A stretch of DNA of 64,000 nucleotides, taken from contig NZ_JACHIR010000001.1 in NCBI RefSeq assembly GCF_014203355.1, forward strand, positions 1,178,001-1,242,000, read 5' to 3'. Shown here one piece after another: positions 41,439 through 51,674 of this stretch (position 1 is the first letter of the stretch; every line of letters begins with the position of its first letter). The notes beneath the pieces were generated by a model, which had not been told where the DNA came from, made no database searches, and saw nothing but the letters and a program-made list of their open reading frames with translations. This stretch comes from Kutzneria kofuensis. Its GTDB lineage: Bacteria; Actinomycetota; Actinomycetes; Mycobacteriales; Pseudonocardiaceae. Made by a program: the position numbers and the translations under genes.

Positions 41439-42686
41439 GTGAAGGTGTTCTGCGGGATCGACTGGGCCGAGGACCACCACGACGTCGCCCTGATCGACGC
41501 CGACGGCGGTCTGGTGGCCAAGCGTCGCATCGGCGACTCCGCCATGGGGTTCGCCGAGCTGATGACGATGCTCGCCGACGCCGGCGACATCGCCGAGGCC
41601 CCGATCCCGGTCGCGATTGAAACCCCGCGCGGCCTGCTGGTTTCGGCCCTGCGCCAGACCGGCCGCCGCGTCTACGCCATCAACCCGATGGCCGTCGCCC
41701 GCTATCGCGAGCGCCACACCGTCGCCCGCAAGAAGTCCGACCACGTCGACGCCATGACGCTGGCCAACATCCTGCGCACCGACGCTCACGCCCACCGGCC
41801 GCTGCCCGCTGACAGCGACCTCGCCCGCGCCGTCGCAGTGCTCTCCCGTGCCACCCAAGATGCCACCTGGCGTCGCACCCGCGCCACCCAGGAACTGCGG
41901 GCAGTGCTGCGCGAGTACTACCCAGGGTTCCTGGCCGCCTTCGCCAAGGGCACCGTCACCAACCTGGCCAGCCCAGAGGCCCGCGCCGTCCTGGCTCTCG
42001 CGCCAACCCCAGCGGCCGCAGCAAAGGTGACGAAGACACAGTTGGCCGCCGCACTACGCAGGGCCGGCCGCCAGCGCGGCATCGAGGATCTGGCCCTCCA
42101 GTTATGCCAAGCCCTGCGCGCCGAGCAGCTGCGACAGCCACCTGCCGTCGAGGACGCGTTCGGCAGTCAGGCCCTCGCTCTGCTCGGCACCCTGAACGCC
42201 GAGTGCGCCGCCGTCGATCAACTCAGCCAGACCACCGCGGAACTGTTCCAACAACACCCCGACTACGCCGTGATCACCAGCTTCCCTGGCCTGGCTGACC
42301 TATCTGGAGCCCGGGTGCTCGGCGAGATCGGCGATGACCGCAGCCGGTTCGCCGACGCCCGCGCGCTCAAGGCATACGCCGGCTCCGCACCGGTCACGAG
42401 GGCATCCGGACGCAGCATCTCGATCACCCGCCGCACCGTGAAGAACGACCGGCTCAACGCCGCCGGGTTCCTCTGGGCCTTCGCTGCGATGGCGAAGACC
42501 GGGGCGCCCCAAGAGCACTACCGGCGTCGCCGAGAACGCGGTGACCGACACGCTGCCGCCTTGCGGCACCTGTTCAACCGCTTCCTCGGCCAGCTCCACC
42601 ATTGCCTACAGACTGGAGAGCACTACGACTCGATCAAGGCGTTCGGGCCGATCGACGACACACCCGCCCAGGCCGCCGCAGCTTGA
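41439..42686 (+). CDS. IS110-family recombinase (DEDD RuvC-like plus Transposase_20)
   Basis: The protein is 415 residues. The GTG at 41439 follows GAGGAG at 9 nt and gives the usual N-terminus MKVFCGIDWAEDHHDVALID with the first DEDD Asp. KKSDHVDAMTLANILRTDAH holds the later acidic residues. The C-terminal domain ITSFPGLADLSGARVLGEIG and AYAGSAPVTRASGRS carries the catalytic Ser candidate. It recombines DNA under guidance of the bridge RNA. The frame is intact, so the element may be active. Confidence 0.93.
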   Translation: MKVFCGIDWAEDHHDVALIDADGGLVAKRRIGDSAMGFAELMTMLADAGDIAEAPIPVAIETPRGLLVSALRQTGRRVYAINPMAVARYRERHTVARKKSDHVDAMTLANILRTDAHAHRPLPADSDLARAVAVLSRATQDATWRRTRATQELRAVLREYYPGFLAAFAKGTVTNLASPEARAVLALAPTPAAAAKVTKTQLAAALRRAGRQRGIEDLALQLCQALRAEQLRQPPAVEDAFGSQALALLGTLNAECAAVDQLSQTTAELFQQHPDYAVITSFPGLADLSGARVLGEIGDDRSRFADARALKAYAGSAPVTRASGRSISITRRTVKNDRLNAAGFLWAFAAMAKTGAPQEHYRRRRERGDRHAAALRHLFNRFLGQLHHCLQTGEHYDSIKAFGPIDDTPAQAAAA

Positions 42687-42899
42687 CACTTAGCGAGATC
42701 GGAGGTCTACCCACACCGGCGCGGGCGTCCGCCCGTCGACGACGCGATCGCAGGGCTGATCGAACGGATAGCCACGGAGAACCACGGCTGGGGCTACAAG
42801 ATCGCTCCGTTGTGGACTGTTGAGCGGTTTCTCGGCATCCGCAACGGAAGGCCGTTACGGGCCTGGGCCCGGTAGCGTTGTACGAGGTGTCATCAAGGT

Positions 42900-43200
42900 C
42901 GACGGCGACCTCGTCGGCGACTCGTTCGACGACGCCGCCGAGAACCTATCGCCGGCCACCAAGACCGAGCTGATCTGCTGGCCCGGCAACGCCTTCGCCA
43001 CTCGCCCCGAGGCCGACCCGGCGATCTTCGCGCTACATTGACGGTTGGTATCGCCCCCGGCGGATTCCAGCAAGGGCTCGACGGCCTGTCTCCCGACGAG
43101 TACGAGGAGGCATGGGGTGTCCGGCAACGGACGGACTCGGCTACGATCCCAGACGAATCCCGATAACCAGGTCTCCAGCGAAGCAAAGCGGGGGAACCTC
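42900..43200 (+). pseudogene. C-terminal relic of an IS3/IS481-type DDE transposase, frameshifted
   Basis: One frame reads VIKVDGDLVGDSFDDAAENL and KTELICWPGNAFATRPEADP AIFA, then a frame change gives IDGWYRPRRI and, after another, QGLDGLSPDEYEEAWGVRQ. These match the end of IS3-type transposases (WYNPRRxHSxLGxLSPxEYE). At least two frameshifts are present. Confidence 0.6.
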
Positions 43201-43586
43201 ATCACCACCGCACTGGTGGCAGTGCCCTGACGCCGGACGTCGCCACCGGGGACCACTCGCACCACTGGCCACCGACATGCCGCGGCAGACATCGGTTCAT
43301 CATCCGCCCCGTGCTACGGAAAGGGGTTACTGTTCCGTTGACGTTCGATGGCCATTGTCGGCACCGCGCCTCCTTCTGCCGTTCCACCACGCGGGGTTGC
43401 TGCCGCATCCTTGATCGCGGCGTTTGTCGGCTGTGCCGGTTTGCTGCCGATGTGGAGGTTGGTGCCGTGCCTCGCGGAAGGTCACAGTGAACGCATCGTG
43501 GCAGCTGGTGGCCACGGTGCACGGCTCCGGCTCGCGGCCTGGATGACACCATCGAACGTGAGGTCTGTGATGTCGGGTATTCGGGT
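43201..43586. other. Non-coding stretch upstream of the tandem regulators
   Basis: About 386 bases. No frame on either strand resembles a known protein. It should hold the promoter of the regulator operon. Confidence 0.35.
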
Positions 43587-45926
43587 ATGAGGTCGTCGCA
43601 GCTCAATGGCAATCTTCCCGCCGACGTCACCAGTTTCGTGGGCCGTCGCAGGGAGGTCTCCGAGGCGAAGCGGCTGCTGTCGAGCACTCGGTTGTTGACA
43701 TTGACCGGGGTCGGCGGGGTGGGCAAGACCCGGCTGGCATTGCGGGTGGCGGCCGGGGTGCGGCGGGCGTTCACCGACGGGGTGTGGCTGGTCGAGCTGG
43801 CCGCGTTGCAGGACCGCGCGCTGCTGGAGCAGACGGTCGCCGACGCCGTGGGGCTGCGGGACCAGTCCGCGCGGTCGCCGCGGGAGATCGTGGTCGGTCA
43901 CCTGCGGGACAAGCAGGCGCTGCTGGTGCTGGACAACTGTGAACATCTGGTGGACCGGTGCGCGGGCCTGGCGGCCGACCTGCTCCCGGCGGCGCCGGGT
44001 GTGCGGATCCTGGCCACCAGCCGGCACGCGCTGTCCACGCCGGGCGAGCACATATTCTCGGTGCCGCCGCTGCCGCTGCCGGATCCCGAGCGCCCGCCGC
44101 AGCGGGGGAAACTGGTCGGCAACGAGGCGATCCACCTGTTCGTGGAGCGAGCCACGCTCGTGCGGCCCGGCTTCGACGTCACCACTGGCAATCACGCGAC
44201 GCTTGCCCGGATCTGCCGCCGGTTGGACGGGCTGCCGTTGGCGATCGAGTTGGCCGCGGCACGGTTGCGGGCGCTCTCGCCGGAGCAGATCCTGGCCCGG
44301 TTGGACGACCGGTTCCGTCTCCTGCGCGGGGGCAGCCGTGTGGTGCTGCCCCGGCATCAGACGCTACGGGCGGTGGTGGACTGGAGCTACCAGCTGTGCT
44401 CACCGCCGGAGCAGGCCCTGTGGGCGCGGGTGTCGGTGTTCGCCGGCGGGTTCGATCTCGACGCGGCGGAAGCGGTGTGCGCCGGGGACGGCATCGCCCG
44501 GGACGGGGTGCTCGACCTGGTGGCCGGGCTGGTCGACGAGTCGATCCTGATCAAGGAGGACGCGGACCAGGCTCTCCCGGTCCGGTACCGGCTGCTGGAG
44601 ACCATCGCCCACTACGGGCGGGACGTCCTGCGGGCGGCCGGTGGGGAGGCGGTGCTGCGTCGGCGGCACCGGGACTACTACCTGGATCTGGCCGAGCGCG
44701 GCGAGGCCGAGTGGTTCGGCCCGACCCAGCTGGAAGTGTTCGCCCGGACCCGGTGTGAGCACGCGAATCTGCGCCGCGCCCTGGAGTACTGCCTGACCAT
44801 GCCTGATGAGTCCCGGGTCGGGCTGCGGATGGCCGCGGCCCTGTACTTCTACTGGCACTGCGGGCACGTGGCCGAGGGCCGGCATTGGCTGGACCGGGCA
44901 CTGGCGGTGGACACCGAGTCGAGCAGTGCCCGGGCTGTCGCCCTGTGGAGCAACGCCCACCTCGCCGTCCTGCAGGGGGACATCTCCACCGGCACGGCCA
45001 TGGCGCAGGAGTCCCGGGACTGGGCCCAGTTGCGGGGCGACGCGAGTGTCCTGGCGTACGCCATCTCCATGCTGGGGGTCGCCGCAGTGTTCGGCGGCGA
45101 CCTACCGCGCGCGCAGGCTCTGCTGGAGGATGCCCTGGCACGCTTCGAGGCCCTCGGCGAACTGAACACCACCGTGATCATCGCCTATGTCGGGTTGATC
45201 TTGGGAGCAGCTTTCCAGGGGGATCTCGGCCGTGCGGTCACGCTGGGCGAGCACGCCCGCGCGCTCTGCGAACGGCACGGCGAGCAGAGGGGCTGGGCCC
45301 TGACGTTCTACGCTCTCACCCTCGCCGAATGGAAGCGGGGCGAGTTGGCGCTGGCGAGCACGTACGCCAAGGACAGCCTTCAGGTCATGCGCGCCTTCGA
45401 CGACACCTTCTGCATGGTGCTGATGGTCGAACGGCTGGCCTGGATCGCGGGCACGGCCGGCGAGGGCGAGCGGACCGCCGTGTTGCTCGGCGTGGCGCAC
45501 CAGATCTGGCCTCTGGTCGGCGGCCGGCCCCTGATGGGCTCCCCGCACTACCTGGCCGCGCGCGAGGCGTGCGAGCGACAGGCCCGCTGCGCCCTGGGCG
45601 ACCGCGCGTTCCAGGCCGCGTTCGACCGTGGCACGGCACTCGACCTCGACCAGGCCATCGTCTACGCCCTCGACGAGAAACCCGGGCCCGATCCCTCGGC
45701 CGCCACCGCGGCCGGTACCGCGGGCACGTCGTTGACTCGTCGGGAGCGGCAGGTCGCCGAGTTGGTCGCGGAGGGACTGTCCAACAAGGAGATCGCGGCC
45801 CGGCTGGTGATCGCTCAGCGCACCGCCGAGGGTCACGTGGAGCGCGTCCTGGCCAAGCTCGGCTTCACCAAGCGCACCCAGCTCGCCGCCTGGATCGTCG
45901 AAGAGCGAAAGGGCCGGGGCCGGTGA
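43587..45926 (+). CDS. Large ATP-binding TPR regulator with C-terminal LuxR HTH
   Basis: The protein is 779 residues. The N-terminal NB-ARC-like ATPase shows Walker [20 protein letters not shown] (about residues 35-50) and Walker [11 protein letters not shown] (about residue 112). Central and C-terminal regions are TPR-like helices from about residue 350. The last 65 residues are a LuxR HTH ([20 protein letters not shown]). It starts with an unusual SLRR-free head, [20 protein letters not shown], typical of this subfamily. It probably senses a ligand and activates nearby or distant genes. It overlaps the next regulator by four bases. Confidence 0.9.
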   Translation: MRSSQLNGNLPADVTSFVGRRREVSEAKRLLSSTRLLTLTGVGGVGKTRLALRVAAGVRRAFTDGVWLVELAALQDRALLEQTVADAVGLRDQSARSPREIVVGHLRDKQALLVLDNCEHLVDRCAGLAADLLPAAPGVRILATSRHALSTPGEHIFSVPPLPLPDPERPPQRGKLVGNEAIHLFVERATLVRPGFDVTTGNHATLARICRRLDGLPLAIELAAARLRALSPEQILARLDDRFRLLRGGSRVVLPRHQTLRAVVDWSYQLCSPPEQALWARVSVFAGGFDLDAAEAVCAGDGIARDGVLDLVAGLVDESILIKEDADQALPVRYRLLETIAHYGRDVLRAAGGEAVLRRRHRDYYLDLAERGEAEWFGPTQLEVFARTRCEHANLRRALEYCLTMPDESRVGLRMAAALYFYWHCGHVAEGRHWLDRALAVDTESSSARAVALWSNAHLAVLQGDISTGTAMAQESRDWAQLRGDASVLAYAISMLGVAAVFGGDLPRAQALLEDALARFEALGELNTTVIIAYVGLILGAAFQGDLGRAVTLGEHARALCERHGEQRGWALTFYALTLAEWKRGELALASTYAKDSLQVMRAFDDTFCMVLMVERLAWIAGTAGEGERTAVLLGVAHQIWPLVGGRPLMGSPHYLAAREACERQARCALGDRAFQAAFDRGTALDLDQAIVYALDEKPGPDPSAATAAGTAGTSLTRRERQVAELVAEGLSNKEIAARLVIAQRTAEGHVERVLAKLGFTKRTQLAAWIVEERKGRGR

Positions 45927-48088
45927 GGACCGGTGTGAGATCACCACGGCCGGTGGGCAACCTGCCGGGCGAGGTGACCAGTTTCGTGGGCCGCCGCAGG
46001 GAGGTCGCCCAGGCTGTGCGGCTGCTGCGGCGGGCGCGGCTGCTCACGCTGACCGGGGTCGCCGGGGTTGGCAAGACCCGCCTGGCCCTGCGAGTGGCCG
46101 TTCGGACGCGCGAGGCGTTCCCGGACGGGGTGTGGCTGGTCGAGCTGGCCGCGCTCACCGACGAGAAACTGTTGGCCCCAACGGTGGCCGACGCCCTGGG
46201 CATCCACCATCAGCAGGGCCAGCGGTCCACCACGCAGACGCTGGCCGACTACCTGGCCGACAAACGGCTGCTGCTGGTGCTGGACAACTGCGAGCACCTC
46301 CTCGACCCGTGCGCGGTGCTGACCAGCCGGCTGCTGCGGGCGACCACGGGAGTGCGGATTCTGGCCACCAGCCGGCAAGCTCTGGGCACGGCCGGGGAGC
46401 ACCTGCTGGAGGTGCCTCCGCTGCCCGTGCCGGATCTCGGACAGCCCGTGATCCCGCGCGCCCTCACACGGGGGGAGGCGGTGCGGCTGTTCGCCGAACG
46501 GGCCGCGCTGGCCCGGCCGGGGTTCGCGGTCGATGCCGGTAACCGGGCGACGGTGGTGCGGATCTGCCACCGGCTGGACGGTATCCCGCTGGCCATCGAA
46601 CTGGCGGCGCTGCGGGTTCGGGCCATGCCGGTCGCCGAGATCCTGATCGGGCTGGACGACTACCTGGGGTTCCTGAGCACCGGCAGCCGGGTCGCGGTCC
46701 CGCGGGCGCAGACGCTGCGGGCCGCGATCGACTGGAGCTTCGCCCTGTGCTCCTCGCTGGAGCAGCAGCTGTGGGCCCGGGCCTCGGTGTTCGCCGGCGG
46801 GTTCGACCTGGACGCGGCCGAGGTGGTCTGCGGCGGGATGGGCATCGCCTGCGAGGACGTTTTCGATCTGGTGGCCGGGCTGGTGGACAAGTCCGTGCTG
46901 ACCGTGGTCCCCGACGAGACCGACGTCCGCGCGCGGTACCGGATGCTGGAGGCCATCCGCCAGCACGGCCAGGAACGGCTGGCCTCCTCCGGCCACCTGA
47001 TGGTGGTGCGCGCGCGGCACCGCGACCACTACCGCCAGTTGGTCATGGGGGCGGAGCGGGAGTGGCTGGGGCCGAACGAGCTGGTGTGGTTTGCCCGGCT
47101 GCGCCGCGAGCATCCCAACGTACGGGCCGCACTGGAGTTCTGCCTGACCGAACCCGGCCAGGCCCGGGCCGGGCTGGAGATCACCGCCGCCCTGTGGCAC
47201 TACTGGATCCGCTCCGGCTCGCACACCGAGGGCCGCTACTGGCTCGACCGGGCCCTGGAACTGGACCCGCAGCCCAGCCCGCACCGAGCCATGGCCCTGA
47301 AAGCCAGTAGCTGGCTCGCCCTGCTGCAGGCCGACATGGCCACCGCGCGGTCGCAGCTGGAACAGGCCCAGGGCGTGGCGCACCAGGTGCGCGACGAGCC
47401 CACTCTCGCGTACACCACGCTGGGCTTCGGGGTGGTCGCGTTCTTCGAGAACGACGTGCACCGCGCGGTCCCGCTCCTCGAAGACGCCCTCGCTCGCCAT
47501 CAGGCGCTCGACGACCCGGACGGCGTCTGGCTCGCCTTGTTCTATCTGACCTTGACCTCTGTGGCCCTCGGCAACCCGGGTCGCGCGATCGCCTTCAGCG
47601 AGGAATGCCTGGCCCTGTGCGACAGTCGGGGTGCGTCCTCGTCCAGGAACTACGCGCTGTGGGAGCTCGGCCTCGCCCGGTGGCTGTCCGGCGACCGGCA
47701 GGAGGCCAGCACACTGATCCGCGACGGGATCCCCGCCGCACTGCGCATCGGTGACCGGTGGGTTGTCGCGCACTACCTGGAGACGCTGGCCTGGATCGCG
47801 GGAACCGACGGCCAGCACACCCGCGCCGCCCGACTGCTCGGCGCGGCCCACACGACCTGGCGCTCCATGGGGGCGCCGCCATCCGGCCCGAGGTACCTTG
47901 CCTCCGTCCACAACCGCTGCGAGCAGCAGGCCCTCAGCGCTCTTGGGGACGAGCGGTTCGCAGCGGCCTTCCAGCACGGCACCCGCTTCACCCTCGACCA
48001 GGCCATCGGCTACGCCCTCGACCAGACCAGCGAACTGACGACACAGTCCGGCCCGCACCGACAGCCACCGACCCACGGGCCTGCCTGA
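45923..48088 (+). CDS. Paralogous NB-ARC/TPR protein lacking the LuxR HTH
   Basis: The protein is 721 residues from the GTG at 45923, overlapping the previous stop as GTGA. It is colinear with the preceding regulator: [20 protein letters not shown], Walker [19 protein letters not shown], Walker [12 protein letters not shown], and TPR-like repeats. It ends [11 protein letters not shown], with no helix-turn-helix. The pair looks like a tandem duplication in which the second copy lost its DNA-binding end. It could act as a partner or antagonist of the first, for example by forming mixed oligomers. Confidence 0.88.
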   Translation: MRTGVRSPRPVGNLPGEVTSFVGRRREVAQAVRLLRRARLLTLTGVAGVGKTRLALRVAVRTREAFPDGVWLVELAALTDEKLLAPTVADALGIHHQQGQRSTTQTLADYLADKRLLLVLDNCEHLLDPCAVLTSRLLRATTGVRILATSRQALGTAGEHLLEVPPLPVPDLGQPVIPRALTRGEAVRLFAERAALARPGFAVDAGNRATVVRICHRLDGIPLAIELAALRVRAMPVAEILIGLDDYLGFLSTGSRVAVPRAQTLRAAIDWSFALCSSLEQQLWARASVFAGGFDLDAAEVVCGGMGIACEDVFDLVAGLVDKSVLTVVPDETDVRARYRMLEAIRQHGQERLASSGHLMVVRARHRDHYRQLVMGAEREWLGPNELVWFARLRREHPNVRAALEFCLTEPGQARAGLEITAALWHYWIRSGSHTEGRYWLDRALELDPQPSPHRAMALKASSWLALLQADMATARSQLEQAQGVAHQVRDEPTLAYTTLGFGVVAFFENDVHRAVPLLEDALARHQALDDPDGVWLALFYLTLTSVALGNPGRAIAFSEECLALCDSRGASSSRNYALWELGLARWLSGDRQEASTLIRDGIPAALRIGDRWVVAHYLETLAWIAGTDGQHTRAARLLGAAHTTWRSMGAPPSGPRYLASVHNRCEQQALSALGDERFAAAFQHGTRFTLDQAIGYALDQTSELTTQSGPHRQPPTHGPA

Positions 48089-48104
48089 CCTTCAGGCAAC
48101 GGCC

Positions 48105-48325
48105 GGGTTCGGTCAGGATGATGGTTTCGACGAGGTCCATCGCCAGGATCGCCTCGCCTTGGGAGCACAGGATGTCCGTCCACGTGACGGTCGTCCGGAG
48201 CGGGCTGGGGGTGCCGTCAGTCTTGACGATCTCCCACATGGTGCGGCGACCGTGATGCCGAGCAGGGCGGGTTCGCCGCGGATGCGCCGGTAGCCCCAGG
48301 ACGGTCCCGGTTGCCTGCGGGGTTC
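48105..48325 (-). pseudogene. rve-type integrase relic
   Basis: Reading leftward: GPSWGYRRIRGEPALLGITV, then a short deletion, VKTDGTPSPLRTTVTWTDIL and CSQGEAILAMDLVETIILTE. This is the WGYRRIxGEL...FLxSQAxAILAxDFxE region of the same integrase family as the relics at 15.7 and 40.7 kb. Both ends are missing. Confidence 0.65.
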
Positions 48326-48402
48326 CAAAAGTCAGTCAGCAGCTCTGACCAGCAACGCAGGCACCACAACAACCTGGGGAGAGCCCGACGCGCCCAGCCA
48401 CC

Positions 48403-48678
48403 ATGACGCCCTTGGCCCTGCTCGACCGCGTGCTCGACGACCAGCGCCGGACCCGAAACGCCGTCAGGCTGCTGGCCATTGCCGGCGTTGCCGCCGGCGT
48501 CATGCTGGCCGTCGTGGTCACCGTGCTCGTGTTCGTCATCGATCTCGTGCCGAGCCCGGCGTCGGCGGGTACCACGATGATCGGGGGTGGTGCATCCCGC
48601 CGCGTCGGCGTAGGACAGAGTCGGGGCGATTACACCGCCGGTGTGAAGTCCGCTCCAGGGGACGAGGCTGGCGTGTAG
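48403..48678 (+). CDS. Possible small membrane protein
   Basis: The frame gives 91 residues: a charged N-terminus (LALLDRVLDDQRRTRNAVRL), one membrane segment (AGVAAGVMLAVVVTVLVFVI) and a Gly/Ser-rich tail. There is no clear ribosome-binding site. Similar short single-span proteins occur in actinomycetes, but I do not recognise a family. The tail may be out of its original frame. Confidence 0.4.
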   Translation: MTPLALLDRVLDDQRRTRNAVRLLAIAGVAAGVMLAVVVTVLVFVIDLVPSPASAGTTMIGGGASRRVGVGQSRGDYTAGVKSAPGDEAGV

Positions 48679-48826
48679 ACGCTGCGCTGGTAGCCGCCGC
48701 CGTCAGGCAGCTCCCGCCACACCTCTGTGTAAGGCCCGAACCTACACGCGAAGTCACGCCACGTTGTTGTCGCGGTTCGCGAGCCCCTCCACCGGCCGCT
48801 GTCGGAGGGGTGATGTGATTCAAGGG

Positions 48827-49411
48827 TCAGGCGTCCGGACCGGGAAGCCCCGGCACCCGCGGCCCGCAGTAGAAGTCGACCGCGTTGTCGCCCGTATTGG
48901 AGCGTCGGATGAGGGCGGCGTTCGGCCCCTTGCAGATCGGTGCCGGGTCCCCGAAGGGGATAGGCGAGGTTGGGATGGTGCTCACCGAGTCGACGATCAC
49001 GTTGGACGGGGACAGCAGGGCGATGCTGAACCGTTCGGGCAGCGTGAAGCCGGTGAAGTACTCGTCGACGGTCGGGCCGCTGTAGCCCAGCGGGTTGACC
49101 ATCAGGTAGACCTGGCCGGGCTGCAGGATCGTGCCCGGTGGGATCGCGGCCACCTCGAAGATCTGGGACCGGCTGGGCGCGAACTCGACCTTGAAGTTGC
49201 CCAGGTCCTGCGGGACCTGGCTGAGGTTCTTGATCTGGATGTACTGGTCGGCGGCGCCGGCGGGGCCGTGGGTGGCGATCTGGTCGAACACGAAGGTGGA
49301 GGACTTCTGCACGCTCGCCATCGACCGCGCCGCCGCGGACGCGGCGGCATCGGTGATCAGCGAGAGCGCGACGATACCCGCTGCAACGAAGGCGATAACG
49401 GAACGCCTCAT
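48827..49411 (-). CDS. Secreted protein, probable lamin-tail domain (LTD)
   Basis: The protein is 194 residues from the ATG at 49411; an ATG six bases upstream (49417) is also close to GAGGAG. Residues 1-28 are a signal peptide (RRSVIAFVAAGIVALSLITD). The rest reads FVFDQIATHGPAGAADQYIQ and IKNLSQVPQDLGNFKVEF, then PPGTILQPGQVYLMVNP, the beta-sandwich pattern of LTD proteins (EYIEIxNxSxxxxDLxGxxL). It probably acts outside the cell in binding. The role is unknown. Confidence 0.75.
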   Translation of the reverse strand: MRRSVIAFVAAGIVALSLITDAAASAAARSMASVQKSSTFVFDQIATHGPAGAADQYIQIKNLSQVPQDLGNFKVEFAPSRSQIFEVAAIPPGTILQPGQVYLMVNPLGYSGPTVDEYFTGFTLPERFSIALLSPSNVIVDSVSTIPTSPIPFGDPAPICKGPNAALIRRSNTGDNAVDFYCGPRVPGLPGPDA

Positions 49412-49808
49412 GATCATTTTCTCCTCGTTCGCATCGAAGAGGGGCGGCGGTGCACCTGACGGGCGGCGAACGATCAGCGGCCACCGTCCACGATTCTTGA
49501 ATAGCGTGACCCGTCGCCAGTCATGCTTTATCCAAGGATTGCCGACTGGCCGGTTTTGGTAAAAGAGGCCAAATGATTGGCCCCCGCCAGGATGGACGGC
49601 CTGTCGTGACTGAAGATGGTTGAAACTGCGTCCGCAGAGATTGCCCAAATGACGTGATCTCACCGAGATTCTCGCGTTGAACACAGTGGATACGTGCGAG
49701 CTGCGCGGACAGGCTGGTCACCGACGAGCCGAACCCCGTGAAGATGGCCGGGGAGCCCCGGGTAAGACTGGATTTGCGAAGATCAATTCCGAGCCGTGAT
49801 CACGTGTC
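49412..49808. other. Intergenic region upstream of the LTD protein
   Basis: About 397 bases without a recognisable gene. It should carry the LTD gene promoter. Confidence 0.35.
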
Positions 49809-50160
49809 GTGCCACACTCGACGTGCCCCGCGAACTGGCTCGGTACCTTTCGGCTCCTGCGGGCCGAACGCCGCCGTCGCGGCACTCGCACGAACTCCAG
49901 GGCGCCGACCTGCTTCTGGCAGGCGGTGCTGGGTCTGCGCAGGCTCCGCCAGAACGCCGATGCCACCACACTCGTCCGCGACCACGGCACCTCCCGTGCC
50001 ACGGGCTATCGCTACCTCGACGAGGTGATCACGGTGCTCGCCCAGCAGGCGCCGGACCTGCACGACGCTCTCCAGCACGCCAAGGACGAGGGCGCGACCC
50101 ACCTGATTCTCGAGGGCAAAGTGTTCTCCTGCGACCGCTACAGCGAGAAGACCACCAGCG
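49809..50160 (+). pseudogene. N-terminal half of an IS5-group (DDE_Tnp_4) transposase
   Basis: The frame reads TCFWQAVLGLRRLRQNADAT, RDHGTSRATGYRYLDEVITV and LILEGKVFSCDRYSEKTTSA. This is the HTH part and first catalytic Asp region (here Glu) of a common actinomycete IS5-group transposase. After EKTTS the match stops and integrase-like sequence begins. Confidence 0.65.
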
Positions 50161-50460
50161 CCCTATGCCGAAGGTCACACGCCGCCGATCCTGCCGTGGT
50201 TCACCTTCAACGAGGGCCGGCACACGCACGCCTCATGGCTGGTGTCTCCGAGGTGGGGCGGCGCGCACGGCTAGGACAGAAGAGGAAAGAGATCGGTCGG
50301 GTCTACGACAACGTGACGCCGGAGATGCGCCAACAGATCCTCGAGGTGCTCGAGGCGCGGTGACTGGCCTCGCTGAGAGCACTGCGGCCGCACGAGCTCG
50401 GGAAGCTCGTGTCCTGGTTTCCACACGTTCGGGCAAGTCTCGACGCGTTGCCCTGGGATG
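50160..50460 (+). pseudogene. C-terminal relic of a tyrosine-recombinase integrase next to tRNA genes
   Basis: One frame gives EGHTPPILPWFTFNEGRHTHASWL, with the HxxH-type HTHASWL of tyrosine recombinases, written here as two parts. The next frame continues RLGQKRKEIGRVYDNVTPEM and RQQILEVLEAR, the catalytic-Tyr helix and C-terminus. The rest is gone. It lies about 200 bp from a tRNA cluster, the usual place for such integrases. Confidence 0.6.
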
Positions 50461-50517
50461 CCGCGTGATGGCCCCATCGCCATCTCATCGCCATTTGATC
50501 TTCCCGGAACGCGAAAA

Positions 50518-50542
50518 ACGGCCGACGAAGATCGTCGGCCGT
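50518..50542 (-). terminator. Terminator of the tRNA cluster
   Basis: ACGGCCGAC (50518-50526) pairs with GTCGGCCGT (50534-50542). On the minus strand it is followed by TTTTT. It lies just after the last tRNA of the leftward cluster. Confidence 0.85.
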
Positions 50543-50567
50543 AGTTCTCACCAGCATATATAACTGG

Positions 50568-50639
<72 letters not shown>

Positions 50640-50640
50640 G

Positions 50641-50712
50641 AGGCGGAGACGGGAATCGAACCCGTGTACAGGGCTTTGCAGGCCCTTGCCTAAGCCACTC
50701 GGCCACTCCGCC
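50641..50712 (-). tRNA. tRNA-Cys (GCA)
   Basis: 72 nt. The acceptor GGCGGAG pairs with CTCCGCC, discriminator U as usual for Cys. The anticodon loop is CTGCAAA with GCA. It lies between tRNA-Gly and tRNA-Val in one leftward cluster. Confidence 0.95.
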
Positions 50713-50770
50713 GTTTTCCCGGATGGTACTCCGGGAACATCGACCCGAATGACGAGGGGCCGTTACCCGA

Positions 50771-50843
50771 GCGGACGACGAGACTCGAACTCGCGACCCT
50801 CACCTTGGCAAGGTGATGCGCTACCAACTGCGCTACGTCCGCA
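50771..50843 (-). tRNA. tRNA-Gly (GCC)
   Basis: 73 nt. The acceptor GCGGACG pairs with CGTCCGC, discriminator U. The anticodon loop is TTGCCAA with GCC. It is the first tRNA of the cluster. Confidence 0.95.
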
Positions 50844-51008
50844 TGCGACTTCGGGAGTGGATCTCCGCAAGTGAACCCTCTGGTTCATCTCCCGGTTGGG
50901 ATCCGTTCTCCGTGGTGCTGGTGAAACCTTATCCGATGGCCCCACTCTGGATCAAATCGGGGGTCGGCTAACGACATCGCCGCAGGTCAGGAGCGGTGTA
51001 GACGGGGT

Positions 51009-51434
51009 TCAGCTCATGTCGTTGGAGATCAGGTGCGTGAGCGCCTGGTCGACGTTGACCCAGAGGTGCTCGTTGCCGGGGACGACCACGTCGTAGGTTC
51101 TGTCCAGGAAATCGGCGAGCTCCTCGGAGGCGGCCTCGAAGGTGGCGTGCCCGGACGGCGAGTTGAGCTCGATCACCACGACCTCGGGGTCGTCGGTGGC
51201 GGGCTTGATCCGGACGTCGCCGTCGCCGGCCTCGGCGATCAGCCCGTCCGCGAGCAGGTCCCGGGCATACACCCACTCCACCCAGCCGGCGCGCCCGGTG
51301 CGGAAGGCGGCGACCACGGCGTACGGGTCGCGGGTGTCGTAGCGGAGCTCCACCTGGACGGGCACCGCGGGTGTGCGCGGGGCGAGCAGGTCGAACACCG
51401 CCGTCGAGCGGAGCGTCACGTGGTCGTTGCGCAT
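51009..51434 (-). CDS. ssgB: SsgA-family sporulation/cell-division protein (SsgB-like)
   Basis: The protein is 141 residues, ATG at 51434 after AGGG. SALP features are clear: VPVQVELRYDTRDPYAVVAA, AGWVEWVYARDLLADGL and VVIELNSPSGHATFEAASEE. SsgB marks division sites and recruits FtsZ in sporulating actinomycetes. Non-Streptomyces filamentous actinomycetes usually have one SsgB-type copy. The gene lies beside the tRNA cluster and is transcribed alone. Confidence 0.9.
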   Translation of the reverse strand: MRNDHVTLRSTAVFDLLAPRTPAVPVQVELRYDTRDPYAVVAAFRTGRAGWVEWVYARDLLADGLIAEAGDGDVRIKPATDDPEVVVIELNSPSGHATFEAASEELADFLDRTYDVVVPGNEHLWVNVDQALTHLISNDMS

Positions 51435-51674
51435 CGTCGTTACCCTTCTGCTCCCTTCCCGGCCAGCAAACGACCGAGCTCCTCAGTTGTGACGCCGAAG
51501 TGAGGAACACCGCTCGCGGAGACGACCTACTTCACCCGTCCGGGCCAGATCAGTACCTCTGGGCAACCGGTCGATCACTCTCCGTGAACCCTTCTGTTCG
51601 GCGACCCCCATCTTGCTGGGTTTAACCTGAACCCGGTACCGCATGTTGCGCGAATGTTGGACGTGAGGATTTCC

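Larger units (their letters stand above)
40926..42706 (+). mobile_element. IS110-family element inserted at a CT core
   Basis: The target dinucleotide CT is found on both sides (40924-40925 and 42707-42708). Removing 1783 bp restores the interrupted integrase frame. There are no terminal inverted repeats, as expected for this family. The left end has 512 non-coding bases before the recombinase start at 41439; the right end has only 20. This is the layout of the IS110 group whose bridge RNA is encoded in the left end. Confidence 0.9.
40741..42800 (+). pseudogene. rve-type integrase relic split by the IS110 insertion
   Basis: The left part reads MAPRLLYLIFFRLVGLMVLL, then after a deletion RLHRLVTPGTILRWHRRLEA and AAKWT up to 40925. 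The right part resumes at 42708 as YPHRRGRPPVDDAIAGLIER and ATENHGWGYK. Joining the two at the T of codon Tyr restores the unbroken family motif KWTYPHRRGRPP. This pins the IS110 borders. The rest of the gene after WGYK is lost. Confidence 0.8.

Noticed and set aside
44885-45922. A 346-codon extension upstream of the second tandem regulator
   Set aside because: It is an Arg-rich shadow inside the first regulator. The GTG at 45923 overlaps the stop and opens with the family N-terminus.
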